Notes under the pieces: model-generated
Seen by the model: only the letters and a program-made list of their open reading frames with translations
Database searches by the model: none
What the model was told of the DNA's origin: nothing
Shown: positions 28,903 to 38,713 of the stretch, piece after piece
Position numbering within the stretch: position 1 is the first letter of the stretch
How the letters are laid out: each line of letters starts with the position of its first letter
Source of the DNA: Septoria linicola
Taxonomy: Eukaryota > Ascomycota > Dothideomycetes > Mycosphaerellales > Mycosphaerellaceae
Length of the DNA: 64,000 bases
Assembly: GCA_024114885.1 (NCBI GenBank)
Contig: CP099419.1
Location: forward strand, 4,216,001 to 4,280,000
Direction of reading: 5' to 3'
Translations under genes and position numbers: made by a program

Positions 28903-31900
28903 TCATCCTCGCACGGTGCTGAAGCCACTAACACTGCCTGTACCATTGCTCGCTGTAGCGTTCAAAGTCCACTTGCTCAGCGATACACTCGTGGCATTGC
29001 TCTCATGCTGCATCGCTTCCAGCTCTAGCAGGTTCTTCTCAATAGCGCGTGTGACATTCGTAGTAAGCTCATCCACCGAATCGGAACTGTCGAAGCGAAG
29101 CTCATGATCAGGCCATGCGTTCTTGCCGTCCATTCCTGCCCAGCTTGCTCTCCAGTACAAGCAGTTCGAATTGATGCCTCCTCCCAGATAGTACTCGGCC
29201 CAATTGGTGGGCCAGTCGCCCAACACCATGGGCTCTCGACAGTGCTTGAGCTTGCGAAAGGTCTCTTTGCAGGTCTGCTCAGAGATCTGATAGTCGTTCT
29301 GCTTGATCTCGTTGAACTCGACGTACTTGGCGCCATTCGGCCAGCATGCTTGTTCTTCGAAGTGAATGTAGAGTCGCAGACCTGAGCCCACTGGGTGCGA
29401 ATAGTCAGTCCCAGAGGTGAAGTCAAAATGCATGTACTGCGGTAAAGACTTTTTGGCTGCGTGCCAGTGCTCATCCACGAGTGATTTGCAGAAGCTGGTG
29501 ATTGAATTGTCGAAGAAGTAAGACAGCCATCCCACTCCATAGCTTTCGCAGGTGGGCGTCTCAATCGGCAGGGCCGCTGTTGGTGATGTGTATCCCTTTG
29601 TTGGAATTGGCATGACACATGGCGAAGCAGTGCACTTCACCTTGTCAGGTTCAGTTCGTGATCCAGCATCACGGATCTCCCACCACATACAGTCAGAGTA
29701 GTATCCTCCGCCTGCAAATGAGTCTCCTGATGCAGTGCAGTTCTTGAGCAAGTACGAGAACTTGTGTTTGCAATAGGAGATGTCATCGCCAGGCATGATG
29801 TCGAAGGTAGTCAGATCAACGAGGCAAGCTTCCTTTTCGTAGTGCATGTAGATAGATAGATCACTGTTGGCTGGATCTGATTCGCCGAGCGCAGGTATTG
29901 TTAGCTCTCGCCAATCAGGTAACCATTCGCGGCCCTGGAAGTCTTCCTTCTTCTGCTGATTGCAGAAGCCTTCAATAGACTTCTCGAGGAAAGCTTTGTC
30001 GAATATAGGATTTCCCTTACCGCCTGGTGCGCATGATGGAAGTGAGACAGGGACAGGCGCTGTGGGCGAAGCATAACCCTTTGTCACTGGAGCTTTGATG
30101 CAAGACGCTGCTGTGCACACACTTGCTGCTTTCGATGGCCAAGCTGTGTATCCTCCACAGGCATCCAGGTCTTTTGTGCTCGCCACGACATTTGTGGTCT
30201 GAGACCCGATAGTACAGTGACAGAAGGCGTCTTTGAAGTAGTCGAGCGTGGTAGCATTGCAAGGCCCTCGTGTTCCCTTGGGTTTCGGTTTCATGACCAT
30301 TTGTTCAAATTGCTTCTGCAATGCGCTGGCGAATGCACTAACATCATTCGGCTCCATAGTGGGCCCAGACTTCAGCATACACACCGGCGTCAGAGTCGGA
30401 GCTTCCTGCACCCTTCCGGTGGTAGTGGTTGGATTTTCATCATCGCCACTGTATTCCGCCAGCTTCTCACTTTCTAGACCTTGCAGCATCTCGTCGATGT
30501 AAATGGTATGATTGAGTCGCTGACCCTTGGCGTGCTCCTGCGCGATGAAATCTGTGATGGCATTTGTGGCCCACCACTGAGTGGTGTTATCGTTTTCCAG
30601 TACGTGCTCATTTAAGTTCTTGAGACCTCTGTTGCGTACCTCATCTGATGTAAAACCTTTGAGGTAGATCTCCGAAATAATCTCGGAATGAATCAAAGCA
30701 TTCTCACACCAGGATCCTCGACAGTATCGTGTAGTAAGCTCTGTGAGAAAGCCCAGCGTGGAGTCATCCACGTTGATCTCAATGGTCTGATCACCAGGAG
30801 TAATGGTCGGAGTGACTGTGGCAGACTGCGTCCTGCTTGCCTTCGACTTAGAAGAGGTAGAAGAACTGCTCGCTGGAGACCAAGATATGGATGTGGTATC
30901 AGTAGTGAAGATCTCTTTACACTGCACGACCGTCGACGAGGATGTAGCACATGGCTGTTGGTCGCAGAGCTTCCATGTGAACGGAAAGGTAGTGGTTCCG
31001 TAAGCACAGCTCAGGGTAGCTGTCGTCGATAGCGATCCAGAAGTGATCGTGCTAGGAGAACTAGATGGCCGCTTGGTAGCTTCGGAGAAAGGCACACACT
31101 TGTTCTCATGCGAGAAGAAACATGTACTTGTCGTTATTGGCCGATCTGGGAACATGCAAGTGGAAGTGGTCAGGTAGCCCGTGGCACCATTGTCATTGGT
31201 CGTAGGGGTATAGTAGGTGGCTGTCGAGCATCCGCCAGAGACCATAGTCGGCGGGATGCACACTGTTTTGGGACCGTCCATAGTGACGTACAGACAGTTT
31301 GGCAGTGCCTCCGCACAAGCTGACGTTGTGCGCCAGCAGCCACCAGGATTGGCCTCACAGGGGCTGATCTGATTTGGTATCGGGCGTGAGCTGTAAGAGC
31401 ACCAGGACGTGCAAGTCGACGAGGTCTCGGTAGGCTGCGGAACACATTTCAAGGTCGGGGTTGGAGACTTGTCCTTTGGCTTCTTCGGTATGATTGATGT
31501 TGAGTAGTATGCACAATCGGTTCGTGGCTTGGCGTAGTCGACACAGGTCGTGCGTGTTTCTTTGGTCTGGCGACACCTCCAATCAGAGCCGCTGGGTGAA
31601 CATTGGTCCGTAAGGTACACCGTATCTATGTAGCTGCTTGGTGTGCACGATATCGGAGTACAAAGCTCTGGAGCAGTGGTCGTATCAGGTAACCATGGCG
31701 CTTTCATGACTACCGGCATCGTCGTTGTGCCTCGCAGACCGAGCTTTGGCATGAGGGTCGAATTGGGGTTCACCCGAGGCTCCGATCGAGTCGAGATAGC
31801 ACTGATGGCTGTAGCCCTTGAAACAAGTACAGTGACTGTTGGAACTCTCGCAATAGCTGGAGCCGCTGGAGGAGGATCTCCGAGCACCTCAACCTCGACA

Positions 31901-31998
31901 TAAGAGCCATCAGAGCTGTTTATGGGGCCAGCCTGAGCCCAGCCGAGCAAACATAGCAGCGCCGTAGTAAGCACATCGGCCCTGCAGAAAGAGTACAT
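28903..31998 (-). CDS. Large secreted Cys-rich repeat protein of unknown function
   Basis: 1031 residues from the ATG at 31998. The frame is open 207 bases further upstream, but without an ATG and with poor composition, and MYSFCRADVLTTALLCLLG at 31998 is a signal peptide cut near AQA-GPIN. Next come a Cys/Thr/Pro-rich half (STSCTSWC, SYIDTVYLTDQC) and a Ser/Thr linker near residue 400. The C-terminal half holds related blocks of about 150-180 residues, two of which open with TKGYASPTAPVPV and TKGYTSPTAALPI and continue with a single Phe-Cys core (IEGFCNQQ, ITSFCKSL) and a late Cys-Trp pair (DCMWWEIRD, NCLYWRASW). A more diverged copy precedes them (YFKDAFCHC). Likely a secreted or wall glycoprotein with many N-x-S/T sites. 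No enzyme motif recognised. Confidence 0.75.
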   Translation of the reverse strand: MYSFCRADVLTTALLCLLGWAQAGPINSSDGSYVEVEVLGDPPPAAPAIARVPTVTVLVSRATAISAISTRSEPRVNPNSTLMPKLGLRGTTTMPVVMKAPWLPDTTTAPELCTPISCTPSSYIDTVYLTDQCSPSGSDWRCRQTKETRTTCVDYAKPRTDCAYYSTSIIPKKPKDKSPTPTLKCVPQPTETSSTCTSWCSYSSRPIPNQISPCEANPGGCWRTTSACAEALPNCLYVTMDGPKTVCIPPTMVSGGCSTATYYTPTTNDNGATGYLTTSTCMFPDRPITTSTCFFSHENKCVPFSEATKRPSSSPSTITSGSLSTTATLSCAYGTTTFPFTWKLCDQQPCATSSSTVVQCKEIFTTDTTSISWSPASSSSTSSKSKASRTQSATVTPTITPGDQTIEINVDDSTLGFLTELTTRYCRGSWCENALIHSEIISEIYLKGFTSDEVRNRGLKNLNEHVLENDNTTQWWATNAITDFIAQEHAKGQRLNHTIYIDEMLQGLESEKLAEYSGDDENPTTTTGRVQEAPTLTPVCMLKSGPTMEPNDVSAFASALQKQFEQMVMKPKPKGTRGPCNATTLDYFKDAFCHCTIGSQTTNVVASTKDLDACGGYTAWPSKAASVCTAASCIKAPVTKGYASPTAPVPVSLPSCAPGGKGNPIFDKAFLEKSIEGFCNQQKKEDFQGREWLPDWRELTIPALGESDPANSDLSIYMHYEKEACLVDLTTFDIMPGDDISYCKHKFSYLLKNCTASGDSFAGGGYYSDCMWWEIRDAGSRTEPDKVKCTASPCVMPIPTKGYTSPTAALPIETPTCESYGVGWLSYFFDNSITSFCKSLVDEHWHAAKKSLPQYMHFDFTSGTDYSHPVGSGLRLYIHFEEQACWPNGAKYVEFNEIKQNDYQISEQTCKETFRKLKHCREPMVLGDWPTNWAEYYLGGGINSNCLYWRASWAGMDGKNAWPDHELRFDSSDSVDELTTNVTRAIEKNLLELEAMQHESNATSVSLSKWTLNATASNGTGSVSGFSTVRG

Positions 31999-33297
31999 CT
32001 TTGTCTGTTGTGGCAAGACGGGAAACGCTCCAGCGGCACCAGCCACTCCGAGGACTTGATCGAAAGTCTCGAGGGACTGATCTGACCAAGTACCAGGACG
32101 TAGCGAAATGGATGCGGAGTTCGGAGGTGGGAGATCTCGATACCTTGTGCGGTAGCTAGCCACCGCCTCGATGCTGTTATCTGGTGTATCGGTGCTAGAT
32201 ATCACGGCATTCCCAGATACCGAAGGCCAAGTAGTGGTGGTATGTAGCGAGTCCAGAAGAGGTAGAAAAGGAATCCAAGGTCATTGTGACCATGCCCAGG
32301 TAGTAAGTGAATGCACAGCTGGCATGTGAGCTACCACATTCCATTCAGCTCTCGTGAGTAAACGCAAGTGAGCATGTGAAAGCTAACAGCATGTGAAAGC
32401 TGGAAAATGTCTCTTTAATGATCGAAGTCGCGGAGGGAAAGTGAGCATCGAAGGCTTCACTTCCGTGCCAACTTCGGAAAAAGACTGAAGAATAGCTTCC
32501 TGCGTTCGTGCTTTAATCGAGATGGCTGTAAGTCGTATAGAGGTGCAGGAAGTTATGATACTATGCTGATGGCGCCCACAGCTCATATCAGGTTTCGTGG
32601 TGCAGTGGTAGCATGCTCAGCACTTGAGGGGGATGCGCGCTCCGGCGCGCGTCGGCAACTCCGGCAGTAACAGTGGGAGACCATTGTGCTTGAGAGACCT
32701 GTGTTCGAATCGCAGCGAGACTGTGAAGAAATCTTTTGCTTCCATCACCGTATATTGATGCGTAAGGCGTACCATGATCGGTGGTCATACTTTCTTTTGT
32801 AGTGCTCGTTGCTCTGTAAGGTGACCGTATCTTGAGATAAATAAGAGCACCAGCGATGCAACGCTGACATATGCGATCCAACAGCAGTAGGTGCTCAGTC
32901 CTCTCAAACCAGTGAAGCATAGTAGCAGATTGATATGGCATATCAGGCCTCCTACTTCGCAGAGCATGGCAAAGGCTCACAGGAGCACCGACTCGTGCAT
33001 GCCAGAGATGCAGTCTGGAGGACGGTAGCCTTGTAATAATAGCTCCCGGATCCACTGGCAGATCTTGCTTACATCCACGAGGGGAGAACTAACACGCAGG
33101 CCAGCTGCTTTGGCTCGAATTGTTCCGTCCAAGAGCCAGGTCATACATGAGATTGTGCCTTAAGTGAGGCTAGCTATTCAGGTGAGGTTGGTAGATCTCG
33201 AGAGTCGTGGTACGAACCACGCTATTAGTGCACTGTCAATCAGCAATCAAGTTAGCTCCCAAGAGTAATCACACTATCCGCGCATCGTACTCTCAGC
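31999..33297. other. Intergenic with a pol III tRNA-like unit
   Basis: About 1.3 kb. Only the tRNA-like unit at 32592-32722 is recognisable; other frames (32588-33055) overlap it and have no motifs. Confidence 0.45.
32592..32722 (+). ncRNA. tRNA-like pol III unit with about 60-70-nt insertion in the anticodon arm
   Basis: The ends pair as an acceptor stem (GTTTCGT with GCGAGAC, two G-U pairs). A D arm with an A-box match (TGGTGCAGTGG) and a perfect T arm (CTGTG-TTCGAAT-CGCAG, B box TTCGAATC) are present, and TTTT follows at about 32733. Between the arms are about 80 bases rather than the normal 25: CTCAGCAC pairs with GTGC(T)TGAG, enclosing a GC-rich insert. I could not place a convincing anticodon loop with T33, so this may be a tRNA with a long intron, a tRNA pseudogene or the head of a short interspersed element. 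Confidence 0.45.
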
Positions 33298-33893
33298 ATG
33301 ACGGAGACACCGACCGAAAACAACAACACAGGCTGGACCCGCGTTGAGGTCCAGGGCGACGAATTTGCCACTGTTGCCGGACCGAAGTGTAGCCAGGGCT
33401 TGATGCACCTGATCGTGCATTGCGACATTACCAAGAAGGTTCGTGCAATGACACGTCGACCGCAGGTCCCGTGCATAAAGCCCCAAAACTCGAACAACGT
33501 TGCGCTACTTGCAAGACCGCTGACAGAGACAACACTGACCGCATCCAGAACTATGGCCTCGCATCTGGAAACATCCTTGATCGGCTCCAGCAGGACTGGC
33601 CAGATACCAAGCGGCTGTTTATCCAGCTATCATTTGGACCTTTCATCACATGTGCTCTGGAACATGTGGAGTTCGGGACTTGGATTTCACACTTCGTCAA
33701 GTCTGTGCTCGATGTGCAGTTCTTGCAGATCTGCGGTGTCTTCGTAGGGATCACCGATAGGTATCATCGAATTTTGCAGGTCGATGAGCACATCGTCGCT
33801 CTAGGCATGGACATGCGGTGGTTCGCGGACGATCCAGCTGTGATGATCATGTTGCGCAGAGGATGCGCGGTGGACATTGGAAAGACCGATTGA
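33298..33893 (+). CDS. Hypothetical protein, two-exon model
   Basis: Exon 33298-33438 (MTETPTENNNTGWTRVEV...) and exon 33516-33893 join in phase 0 through a 77-nt intron (GTTCGT...GCAAG), giving about 172 residues. The second exon encodes IQLSFGPFITCALEHVEFG and LQICGVFVGITDRYHRI, which look like protein rather than random frame. No family recognised. The splice sites are weaker than those of neighbouring genes, and both frames are open through the proposed intron, so other joins are possible. Confidence 0.4.
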
Positions 33894-34297
33894 GGCATCC
33901 TAGCTAAGGAGGACTCCTTCGCTTTCCCCAGGGCCCGGGCAGACTTCTGCGGAGGAGCCACAGGGAGGACGCGTCGATGCAGCCGTTGACGAGAGCACGA
34001 GGGGCCTAGGTCAAGCAGTGAAGACTTCATGGTTCGTAGAGCTTTGAATTGAAGCCGGTCCTGTCGCGATCATCTGGTCCACGCGTAGTAATGACCAAGA
34101 ACGATCGTGAGCCGAAGTGAAGGAGGCAGTCCAAAGTAAGGCTTGGCATTTGTGTGCACGGACAAAAGTGTCCCCGCGATCTCACATTCATGACGGCCGC
34201 CGATTCTCGCGTTCTCGTTCGTGGCAGCTGCTGCCAAATTTTTGAAGATGGACATCAACACGCGCTGTTTGTGCTTGTGCGCTGACCATACAGAGAC
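33894..34297. other. Intergenic, promoter of the DEAH helicase
   Basis: 404 bases, no motif-bearing frame. The ATG at 34298 is preceded by CAGAGAC. Confidence 0.45.
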
Positions 34298-37200
34298 ATG
34301 GTCAACAAGCCACATGCGCCTCGGGCTGCGGGCAAAGCGAAACCCTCAGCAGCCGCCTTGAACGAGGAAGACACGAGCTACATCGTCTTTGGAGATGGAA
34401 AACCGAAAAAGAACAAAAAGCCTGCTCAGGACAGCAGTAGTGCTGCAGCAGGCGCCAGTAGCAAAGTAAAGGCAGCAGCAGCCGTAGCAGGTGCAACTGG
34501 GGCGCAGCCCGAAGAGCCCAAGAAGCCAGACACCAGAACGTTGATTGGAGGTGCTTCGTGGACGGGCAAACTGCCCCAGACCATGTTCAATGAGCATTGT
34601 CAGAAGCAGAAATGGGAACGACCAGAGTATACCATCCATCGAAATCCGCGAGGATGGACGGGTGGCGTTATCATAAAGCAGAAAAATCCCAAGACACAAG
34701 AAATTGTGACTCTGTCGCCAATTGTGCCTCCGCCAGATTACCTCAAGGAACGAGCAATCCAAGACAGTGCTCTCGAGGCCCGCCACTTCGCTGCTGCGTA
34801 TGCCTTGTTCCGCGTCAGCAACATGAAGAACATTCACATGATGTTGCCTCCTCAATACCGCGACTTGTGGAAAGGTGATTTTCAAGACCTGAAAAGTGAA
34901 GCTATAGCTTCAGGAAATGCATATATGTACGAGGCAGATCCGTTCCTGGCCAAAAAGCGACACGACGAAGAGAAGCTTGCCAAGGAGAAGGCCAGAGCAG
35001 ACCGAGTCAAGCAACAGGCAGAAGATAAGAAGCTGGAAGTTGTCAGTCTGGACGGCCAAGTGCAAAGTAAGCATGTCTTGAAGGGATGGATGCGAGTGCC
35101 AAAGGTTGAGATGGGTGAGCGAACGAGACGTGGCGTGGAACAGCTCATTCGCAAAGGAGGCGCCTGGAATCCGCACGACACTACATTGACAGCAGGTCAG
35201 CGCAAGGGAGTTGTTGAAGACCTGTCGAGCATTGGCTTCCGAAAGAGCCACGTAGTCGAGGCGACCGAGATCTGCAAAGACAAGGAAGAATGCCTCGAGT
35301 GGTTGCTTATACACGTACCCGAAGATGATCTGCCGAAGTGGACATTACCAGATAACTACATGGCAGGCGTAAGCATGGCAAGTGGCGATCTCAAGCGCGA
35401 GGGTAAGATCAAGCGCTTGGCAGCTACCGGATACTCGCCAGAGCTGTGCGCAGAAATTCTCGACTCATGTGGAGGCAACGAAGGTCATGCTGCAGAAATG
35501 TTGCAGAACAGGCTACTGGGGCAAGAGGCCTCTTCTGCTACAGGTGCAGACTTCGAGATCTGGGATGAGGAGATGGCCACCTCCGAAGCCATCTTTGGAG
35601 ATAAGTTCACTAAACACGACAGAATATGCACCGTAACATTGGAGCTGCTCACGCCCTCAAAAAAGCCCATCGTGCTGCGTGCACGGCCGCCTAGCAACGG
35701 ATATCCCTACACACCTCCGATCTTGTCCCTCGAAGCAGAGCTGCCTGCATATGTACGGCTGAGCATCTTGAAGAAAGTGCTTGTTGCTACGAACGAAGAA
35801 TTTGTAGGCGTGCAAATGCTGTTCAGTATTGTGGACTGGCTCGAGCAGAACATCAATGCAATTATCGCCGATCCTGGCAAGCTTAGTGAGGTGGCCAGTG
35901 CTACAGCCACATCTTCCATCGAGACAGCGCGGCCTACCAGCAAGAAGACTCGAAGACAACCAAAGCCGATCTCATGGACCGCACAAACTGCCGTTAGCAA
36001 ACAGCTGCTGGACGACTGGAAGGCCAAGCAATCGTCCCCGGGCCAGCAGAAGATGCTTCAAGCGAGACAAAATCTACCAGCATGGAAGCTGCAAGATGCA
36101 ATCGTGACGGCCGTCACCAGCAACCAAGTCACGATCATTTCTGGAGAGACTGGTTCGGGAAAGTCCACACAATCGGTACAATTCGTGCTAGATGATCTAA
36201 TCAACCGCTCCTTTGCTGAGCAGGCCAATATTATTTGCACGCAGCCGCGCAGAATCTCTGCCCTCGGCCTAGCAGATCGTGTTGCCGACGAGCGTTGCGG
36301 CAAAGTTGGTGACGAGGTTGGCTACGCGATACGTGGAGACTCGAGGCAGAAGCAAGGCACGACAAAGATTACTTTCGTCACGACTGGTGTGCTGCTGCGG
36401 CGTCTGCAGACTTCTGGCGGCAGCACGGACGACGTCGTGCGGAGTCTCGCAGACGTCTCGCATGTAGTGATCGACGAAGTCCACGAGCGCTCTCTAGACA
36501 CCGACTTCCTGCTCGTTCTCCTACGGGATGTCCTCAAGAAGCGAAAAGATCTCAAGCTGATTCTTATGAGTGCTACTCTTGATGCAGCAATGTTCGAGAA
36601 TTACTTCAAAGGCTCATCCAGCGTCGCGAAAGTGGAAATCGAGGGTCGCACATATCCTGTGCAAGACATCTACCTGGACGAGATCCTGCGCATGACAGGC
36701 TTTGGTGGTGCAGAAGAGGAAGAAGAAGTCGAGACCTTGGCTGGTCTGACTCTCGACGATGTCATTCGCGGCAATTCCTCTGGCACATCAACGCCTCGGC
36801 CGCAACCTGGTCTTGGTCAAGCACTTAGACTGGTCGGAACCAGGATCAATTACGATCTCATCGCGAGGACAGTGGAGCATATCGACAGGAGATTGGGCAG
36901 CTTAGAGGGCGGCATACTGATCTTTCTGCCAGGTGTGGGTGAGATCGATCAAACTCTCCGTGCCCTGCGAAATGTACCCAATTTGCACGCTCTACCACTT
37001 CACGCCTCGTTACAAAGTTCAGACCAGCGGAAAGTCTTTCCTAAGGCGCCTCGAGGGCTGCGCAAAGTTGTTGTCGCAACAAACGTTGCCGAGACGTCTA
37101 TCACAATTGAGGATATTGTGGCTGTCATCGACACTGGCCGTGTGAAAGAGACGAGCTTTGACCCCGCGAATAACATGGTCAAATTGGCCGAAGTTTGGGC

Positions 37201-38446
37201 ATCTCGAGCTGCCTGTAAACAGAGACGTGGTCGTGCAGGTCGTGTTAGAGCCGGCGAATGCTACAAGCTGTACACTCGATCTGCTGAGGCCAAGATGGCT
37301 GAAAGGCCTGAGCCAGAGATTCGACGGGTGCCGCTCGAGCAGCTTTGTCTTTCAGTGCGTGCTATGGGAGTGGTCGATGTACCGTCTTTCCTGGCCTCGG
37401 CTCTGACTCCGCCGGAGACGCTTGCAGTGGCCGGAGCATTGAAGCTGCTTACCCGTATTGGTGCATTGGACAGTACTGATTTGACGGCACTTGGCCGGCA
37501 CTTGTCGACGATACCAGCAGATCTGCGCTGTGGCAAGTTACTTGTCTATGGCGCTGCATTCGGCTGTCTCGAAGCAACGCTCACTATTGCTGCAATACTT
37601 ACAGTCAAGAGTCCTTTTGTCAGTCCGAAGGATAAGCGCGATGAGTCCAGAACTGCTCGAGCAACATTCGGCAGCACGCAAGGTGACCTCATTTGCGATT
37701 TGCACGCCTACGAAGAATGGTCAGACAGAAGAGCCAGCGGCGAGCCGACCTCCTCACTCCGCCGATGGTGTGATGGCAATTTCCTCAACCACCAGACGCT
37801 CATGGATATCACCACCAATCGCATACAGTACATCTCTTCTCTGCAGGAGACTGGCTTTCTGCCCTCAAGCTACAGATCTGGCTCTTCCCTCGGCGACAGT
37901 ATGAATCGACATAACAGAAGCGAAGTCCTCATCCGTGCTCTCGTTGCGGGGTCTTTCCAACCACAAGTCGCACGCATCGACTTTCCCGACAAAAAGTATG
38001 CTGCATCGTCTTCGGGCGCTGTTGAGCTCGATCCGGAAGCTCGAACAATCAGGTATTACAATGAAGAGAATGGTCGTGTTTTCGTGCATCCTTCTTCTAC
38101 ACTATTCGACGCTCAGACATTCCCTGGCAATTCGGTCTACATGAGCTACTTCACGAAGATGGCCACGAGCAAGGTCTTTATTCGCGACCTAACGCCGTTC
38201 AATGTCTACAGTCTACTCATGTTTTCAGGTCCAGTCACCATCGACCCTCAAGGCCGAGGACTGCTGGTCGATGGTTGGATCAGACTGAGAGGCTGGGCGA
38301 GAATTGGAGTGTTGGTCAGTAGAATGAGAATGATGTTCGATGAGGTCTTGGCTAGGAAGTTGGATGAGCCTGGTCTCGATATGGGAGAACATGAGGTCGT
38401 GAAAGCTGTCAGAAAACTGGTCGAGCTGGATGGGCTGGATCGCTGA
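34298..38446 (+). CDS. DEAH-box RNA helicase with UBA and RWD domains (Ucp12/DHX57 type)
   Basis: One exon, 1382 residues. A Lys/Ala-rich N-terminus is followed by a long charged region, a UBA-like segment (KIKRLAATGYSPELCAEILD, about 365-405), an RWD domain (about 420-520; PPSNGYPYTPPILSLEAELP) and a complete DEAH helicase core: GETGSGKST (about 616), TQPRRISA, DEVHER (about 725), SATL (about 757), FLPGVGEI, ATNVAETSITI and QRRGRAGR (about 974). HA2 and OB-like C-terminal regions follow. The order matches the yeast YLR419W, fission-yeast Ucp12 and animal DHX57 group, thought to act on RNA or ribosomes in the cytoplasm. Its length is normal for the group. No introns, unlike most neighbours. 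Confidence 0.92.
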   Translation: MVNKPHAPRAAGKAKPSAAALNEEDTSYIVFGDGKPKKNKKPAQDSSSAAAGASSKVKAAAAVAGATGAQPEEPKKPDTRTLIGGASWTGKLPQTMFNEHCQKQKWERPEYTIHRNPRGWTGGVIIKQKNPKTQEIVTLSPIVPPPDYLKERAIQDSALEARHFAAAYALFRVSNMKNIHMMLPPQYRDLWKGDFQDLKSEAIASGNAYMYEADPFLAKKRHDEEKLAKEKARADRVKQQAEDKKLEVVSLDGQVQSKHVLKGWMRVPKVEMGERTRRGVEQLIRKGGAWNPHDTTLTAGQRKGVVEDLSSIGFRKSHVVEATEICKDKEECLEWLLIHVPEDDLPKWTLPDNYMAGVSMASGDLKREGKIKRLAATGYSPELCAEILDSCGGNEGHAAEMLQNRLLGQEASSATGADFEIWDEEMATSEAIFGDKFTKHDRICTVTLELLTPSKKPIVLRARPPSNGYPYTPPILSLEAELPAYVRLSILKKVLVATNEEFVGVQMLFSIVDWLEQNINAIIADPGKLSEVASATATSSIETARPTSKKTRRQPKPISWTAQTAVSKQLLDDWKAKQSSPGQQKMLQARQNLPAWKLQDAIVTAVTSNQVTIISGETGSGKSTQSVQFVLDDLINRSFAEQANIICTQPRRISALGLADRVADERCGKVGDEVGYAIRGDSRQKQGTTKITFVTTGVLLRRLQTSGGSTDDVVRSLADVSHVVIDEVHERSLDTDFLLVLLRDVLKKRKDLKLILMSATLDAAMFENYFKGSSSVAKVEIEGRTYPVQDIYLDEILRMTGFGGAEEEEEVETLAGLTLDDVIRGNSSGTSTPRPQPGLGQALRLVGTRINYDLIARTVEHIDRRLGSLEGGILIFLPGVGEIDQTLRALRNVPNLHALPLHASLQSSDQRKVFPKAPRGLRKVVVATNVAETSITIEDIVAVIDTGRVKETSFDPANNMVKLAEVWASRAACKQRRGRAGRVRAGECYKLYTRSAEAKMAERPEPEIRRVPLEQLCLSVRAMGVVDVPSFLASALTPPETLAVAGALKLLTRIGALDSTDLTALGRHLSTIPADLRCGKLLVYGAAFGCLEATLTIAAILTVKSPFVSPKDKRDESRTARATFGSTQGDLICDLHAYEEWSDRRASGEPTSSLRRWCDGNFLNHQTLMDITTNRIQYISSLQETGFLPSSYRSGSSLGDSMNRHNRSEVLIRALVAGSFQPQVARIDFPDKKYAASSSGAVELDPEARTIRYYNEENGRVFVHPSSTLFDAQTFPGNSVYMSYFTKMATSKVFIRDLTPFNVYSLLMFSGPVTIDPQGRGLLVDGWIRLRGWARIGVLVSRMRMMFDEVLARKLDEPGLDMGEHEVVKAVRKLVELDGLDR

Positions 38447-38713
38447 CCGTATAGGATCGCGCTCTGTGTCGATGCTACCGAGAGGTGGCGGTGTCACAGC
38501 ACGATTCACAATCTACTTGTCAATTGTCACGTGTTGCGATCCTTCAGCTGTAAATCAACGCGGGGCATTCACGGCCGAGGATACAAGCTGCATCAACACA
38601 CCCCTCTATCAATATGCCAAATAGCAAGTACTAGGTAGGTAGTTGATGAACAACATCTTCTGAGATATCTTATCATCGCATTACATTCCAGTCGGTCCTT
38701 TCACATAGCAGCA

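Noticed and set aside
30688..31032. Plus-strand frames within the large secreted protein gene
   Set aside because: Antisense shadows of a 1031-residue coding frame.
32588..33055. 155-codon minus-strand frame over the pol III unit
   Set aside because: Overlaps the tRNA-like structure and has no motif; presumed chance frame.
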